Source of the DNA: JBKHHU01 sp046539045
GTDB taxonomy: Bacteria; Planctomycetota; Phycisphaerae; SM23-33
Direction of reading: 5' to 3'
DNA: 15,485 bases
Assembly (NCBI GenBank): GCA_046539045.1
Contig: JBKHHU010000065.1
Span: forward strand, 1-15,485
In this document: one piece after another, positions 14,075-15,485 of the stretch
How the letters are laid out: the number at the start of each line of letters is the position of its first letter
How positions within the stretch are numbered: position 1 is the stretch's first letter
The notes under the pieces: model-generated
Database searches by the model: none
The model's input: the letters and a program-made list of their open reading frames with translations, nothing else
What the model was told of the DNA's origin: nothing
Made by a program: the position numbers and the translations under genes

Positions 14075-15136
14075 ATGAAACAACTGACCGCCCAAGCCAT
14101 CAAGCAGTTTGCCCTGAACATGGGTGCGGATCTCGTCGGCGTTGCGAACATCGAACGATTCGAAGGTGCACCCCGGCGGATGCACCCGGCCGAGATATTC
14201 CCCGAGTGTCGTAGCGTGATCGTCGTCATCCGTCGCATCCTTCGGGGCAACTGGCGAGGCATCGAGGAGGGCACGTATTGGCCGAATTACACGTATTTCG
14301 GCTATCACGGGCTACTCAACAGCTTCTTCATCCCGCACGTTGTATACGAGACATCCTGCTTCATCGAGGACCACGGCTGGGAAGCCGTGCCATATTACCC
14401 CGGCGTGCCGGAGCGTCAGCCACCTGAGAAGCCCGTGCGTCCGGGCGCGGTCGGGCCCGACGTACACCTGGCCATCCGCATCGCCGGCATCGCGGCAGGC
14501 CTGGGCGAGTGCGGCTGGTCGAAGGTTTTCCTCACGAAGAACTTCGGCCCGCGAGTACGTCTCCATGCCATTCTGACCGACGCGCCGCTGGCTGCCGACG
14601 CACTTGTCGAGCCGGGCAGCCTGTGTGACCGCTGCGGTGCGTGCGTGCGAGGTTGCCCCGGCGCGATCCCGCCGGTCAAGGACGGGCCGGAGGTCTCGAT
14701 CCGGATTGAGGACAAGACCTACACGTGGGGTGATGTCCACATGGGCCGCTGCACGCTGTGCTTCCACGGCGGTGACCCGCGTGTCAGCCCGTTCATCCAC
14801 AAGAGCTTTCCCGGCTATGAATTCGACGTCACCAAGCAGGATGTCAGCGAGAATGTCGCCTACAAGTTCTGCTGGCCGATGAGCCTGGGCGAATGGCGAC
14901 CGACCGACGAGGACCCCTCCGGACACATCATCGACGGCCACCGATGCCTGCGAAACTGGGGCGGCGACGCCAGTTACGCCGTCGAGGGCAGCCGCGGATG
15001 CATGCGAAGCTGCTTTGACCACCTGGAGAGGCGTAACGCCATCGATCAGACCTTCGAGAACGGTCCATTCATCAAGCGGCCACGTTGGCTGCTGGACTGC
15101 CGCGTGCCGTCGGTAGACGACGTTGCGAAGGAGTAA
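14075..15136 (+). CDS. QueG-like 4Fe-4S double-cluster protein, paralog B
   Basis: This is a paralog of the gene just upstream; the shared landmarks run in the same order. They are GADLVGVANIERFE (17-30), FPECRSVIVVIRRILRG (42-58), RGIEEGT (61-67), GWEAVPYYPGVP (101-112), AGLGECGWSKVFLTKNFGPR (141-160) and CDRCGACVRGCP (Cys184, 187, 190, 194). The ATG at 14075 has GGAGGAG 8 nt upstream, partly inside the end of paralog A, so the two are translationally coupled. At 353 residues it is longer than A, with an extra region of about 60 residues between the ferredoxin motif and the shared C-M-R-x-C motif (Cys309, Cys313). This region brings more cysteines (226, 229, 266, 291). The pair may form a complex. 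The reaction is unknown, and no substrate can be named from sequence. Confidence 0.72.
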   Translation: MKQLTAQAIKQFALNMGADLVGVANIERFEGAPRRMHPAEIFPECRSVIVVIRRILRGNWRGIEEGTYWPNYTYFGYHGLLNSFFIPHVVYETSCFIEDHGWEAVPYYPGVPERQPPEKPVRPGAVGPDVHLAIRIAGIAAGLGECGWSKVFLTKNFGPRVRLHAILTDAPLAADALVEPGSLCDRCGACVRGCPGAIPPVKDGPEVSIRIEDKTYTWGDVHMGRCTLCFHGGDPRVSPFIHKSFPGYEFDVTKQDVSENVAYKFCWPMSLGEWRPTDEDPSGHIIDGHRCLRNWGGDASYAVEGSRGCMRSCFDHLERRNAIDQTFENGPFIKRPRWLLDCRVPSVDDVAKE

Positions 15137-15186
15137 CGCATGCTCAAGCCCGATCGCAGTAAGGCTACAGCCGCGAGGGTGAACAC

Positions 15187-15485
15187 ATGCCGCTCGTGGC
15201 GGCGATGGTCCACGCCGACCAAGGCTACGGGAGGGAAGTCCTCCAGGGCATCTGCGACTACATCCAGGAGAACCGCAGTTTCATGGCCATCCAAGCCAGT
15301 GATGTATTCTACCGCCCGGATCGCCTGACTTGGTGGCTAAGCCAAGCCGATGCAGTCATCACCGAAACACGCACACGCGAGCACGTCGGCCAGCTCGCCG
15401 AGAGCGGCCTGCCAACCGTTATCGTCACCGGCCAGATCTGCCCATCGATTTCGATGCGGCCTGGACGGATCGAACGCGTCGATGC
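15187..15485 (+). CDS. Likely XylR/LacI-type sensor regulator, 5' part
   Basis: The window ends inside this gene. The 99 visible codons read as the start of a periplasmic-binding-protein-like sensor domain, with a first strand PLVAAMVHADQGYGREVLQG followed by a helix and a second half containing ADAVITETRTREHVGQLAES and GLPTVIVTGQ. This resembles the N-terminal domain of XylR-type AraC regulators, which bind sugars such as xylose and carry the AraC DNA-binding domain at the far end, outside the window. The ATG at 15187 has GAGGG 7 nt upstream and is the first start in this frame after a stop at 15160. Another ATG at 15140 has a better ribosome site but is in a different frame. The 50-bp gap after paralog B suggests one operon. 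Confidence 0.5.
   Translation, partial: MPLVAAMVHADQGYGREVLQGICDYIQENRSFMAIQASDVFYRPDRLTWWLSQADAVITETRTREHVGQLAESGLPTVIVTGQICPSISMRPGRIERVD

Overview
The window looks like chromosomal DNA of a Gram-negative (diderm) bacterium with moderately high GC. It makes Kdo-containing lipopolysaccharide (kdsD-kdsC next to a very large OstA/LptC-like protein). It also carries a tandem pair of QueG-like iron-sulfur proteins beside an IclR regulator and what looks like an XylR-type sensor. This mix suggests the PVC superphylum, probably Planctomycetota (Phycisphaerae-like), but that placement is inference. No rRNA, tRNA, CRISPR array, insertion sequence or prophage gene was recognised.

Layout, left to right. 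(1) 117-3019, minus strand: a proteostasis operon, hsp20 then lon, 20 bp apart. It has a clear sigma70-type promoter and a structured leader that may mask the hsp20 ribosome binding site. (2) 3326-5011, plus strand: a seven-helix Bax inhibitor-1/YccA membrane protein and a LarE-type sacrificial sulfur transferase without its usual lar partners. (3) 5021-9684, minus strand: the envelope operon kdsD, kdsC and a 1027-residue OstA/LptC-like protein. The order matches E. coli kdsD-kdsC-lptC-lptA, but one giant gene stands where the two small ones would be. A strong promoter lies upstream, and an intrinsic-terminator-like hairpin lies inside the short leader. (4) 10124-12109, plus strand: a fusion of three membrane helices, a DUF305 domain and a periplasmic sorbosone/PQQ-dehydrogenase-type propeller with a His/Gly-rich loop. 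(5) 12304-15485: an IclR regulator (minus) diverging from two QueG-like iron-sulfur paralogs and the start of a likely XylR/AraC-type sugar regulator (plus). The gap between them holds two face-to-face promoters sharing an array of TACGA/TCGTA half-sites.

How they work together: kdsD and kdsC supply two steps of Kdo synthesis, and the giant OstA-like protein probably carries finished LPS across the periplasm. The IclR/Fe-S/XylR cluster looks like a small regulated catabolic or redox module of unknown substrate and is the best candidate here for an undescribed system. The DUF305-dehydrogenase fusion is a second candidate. The hsp20-lon, BI-1 and larE genes are ordinary housekeeping or stress functions.

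Several starts were moved from the longest open frame to an internal ATG with a good ribosome binding site: kdsD, kdsC, the OstA-like gene and both Fe-S genes. All family calls rest on motifs read by eye, with no database search.
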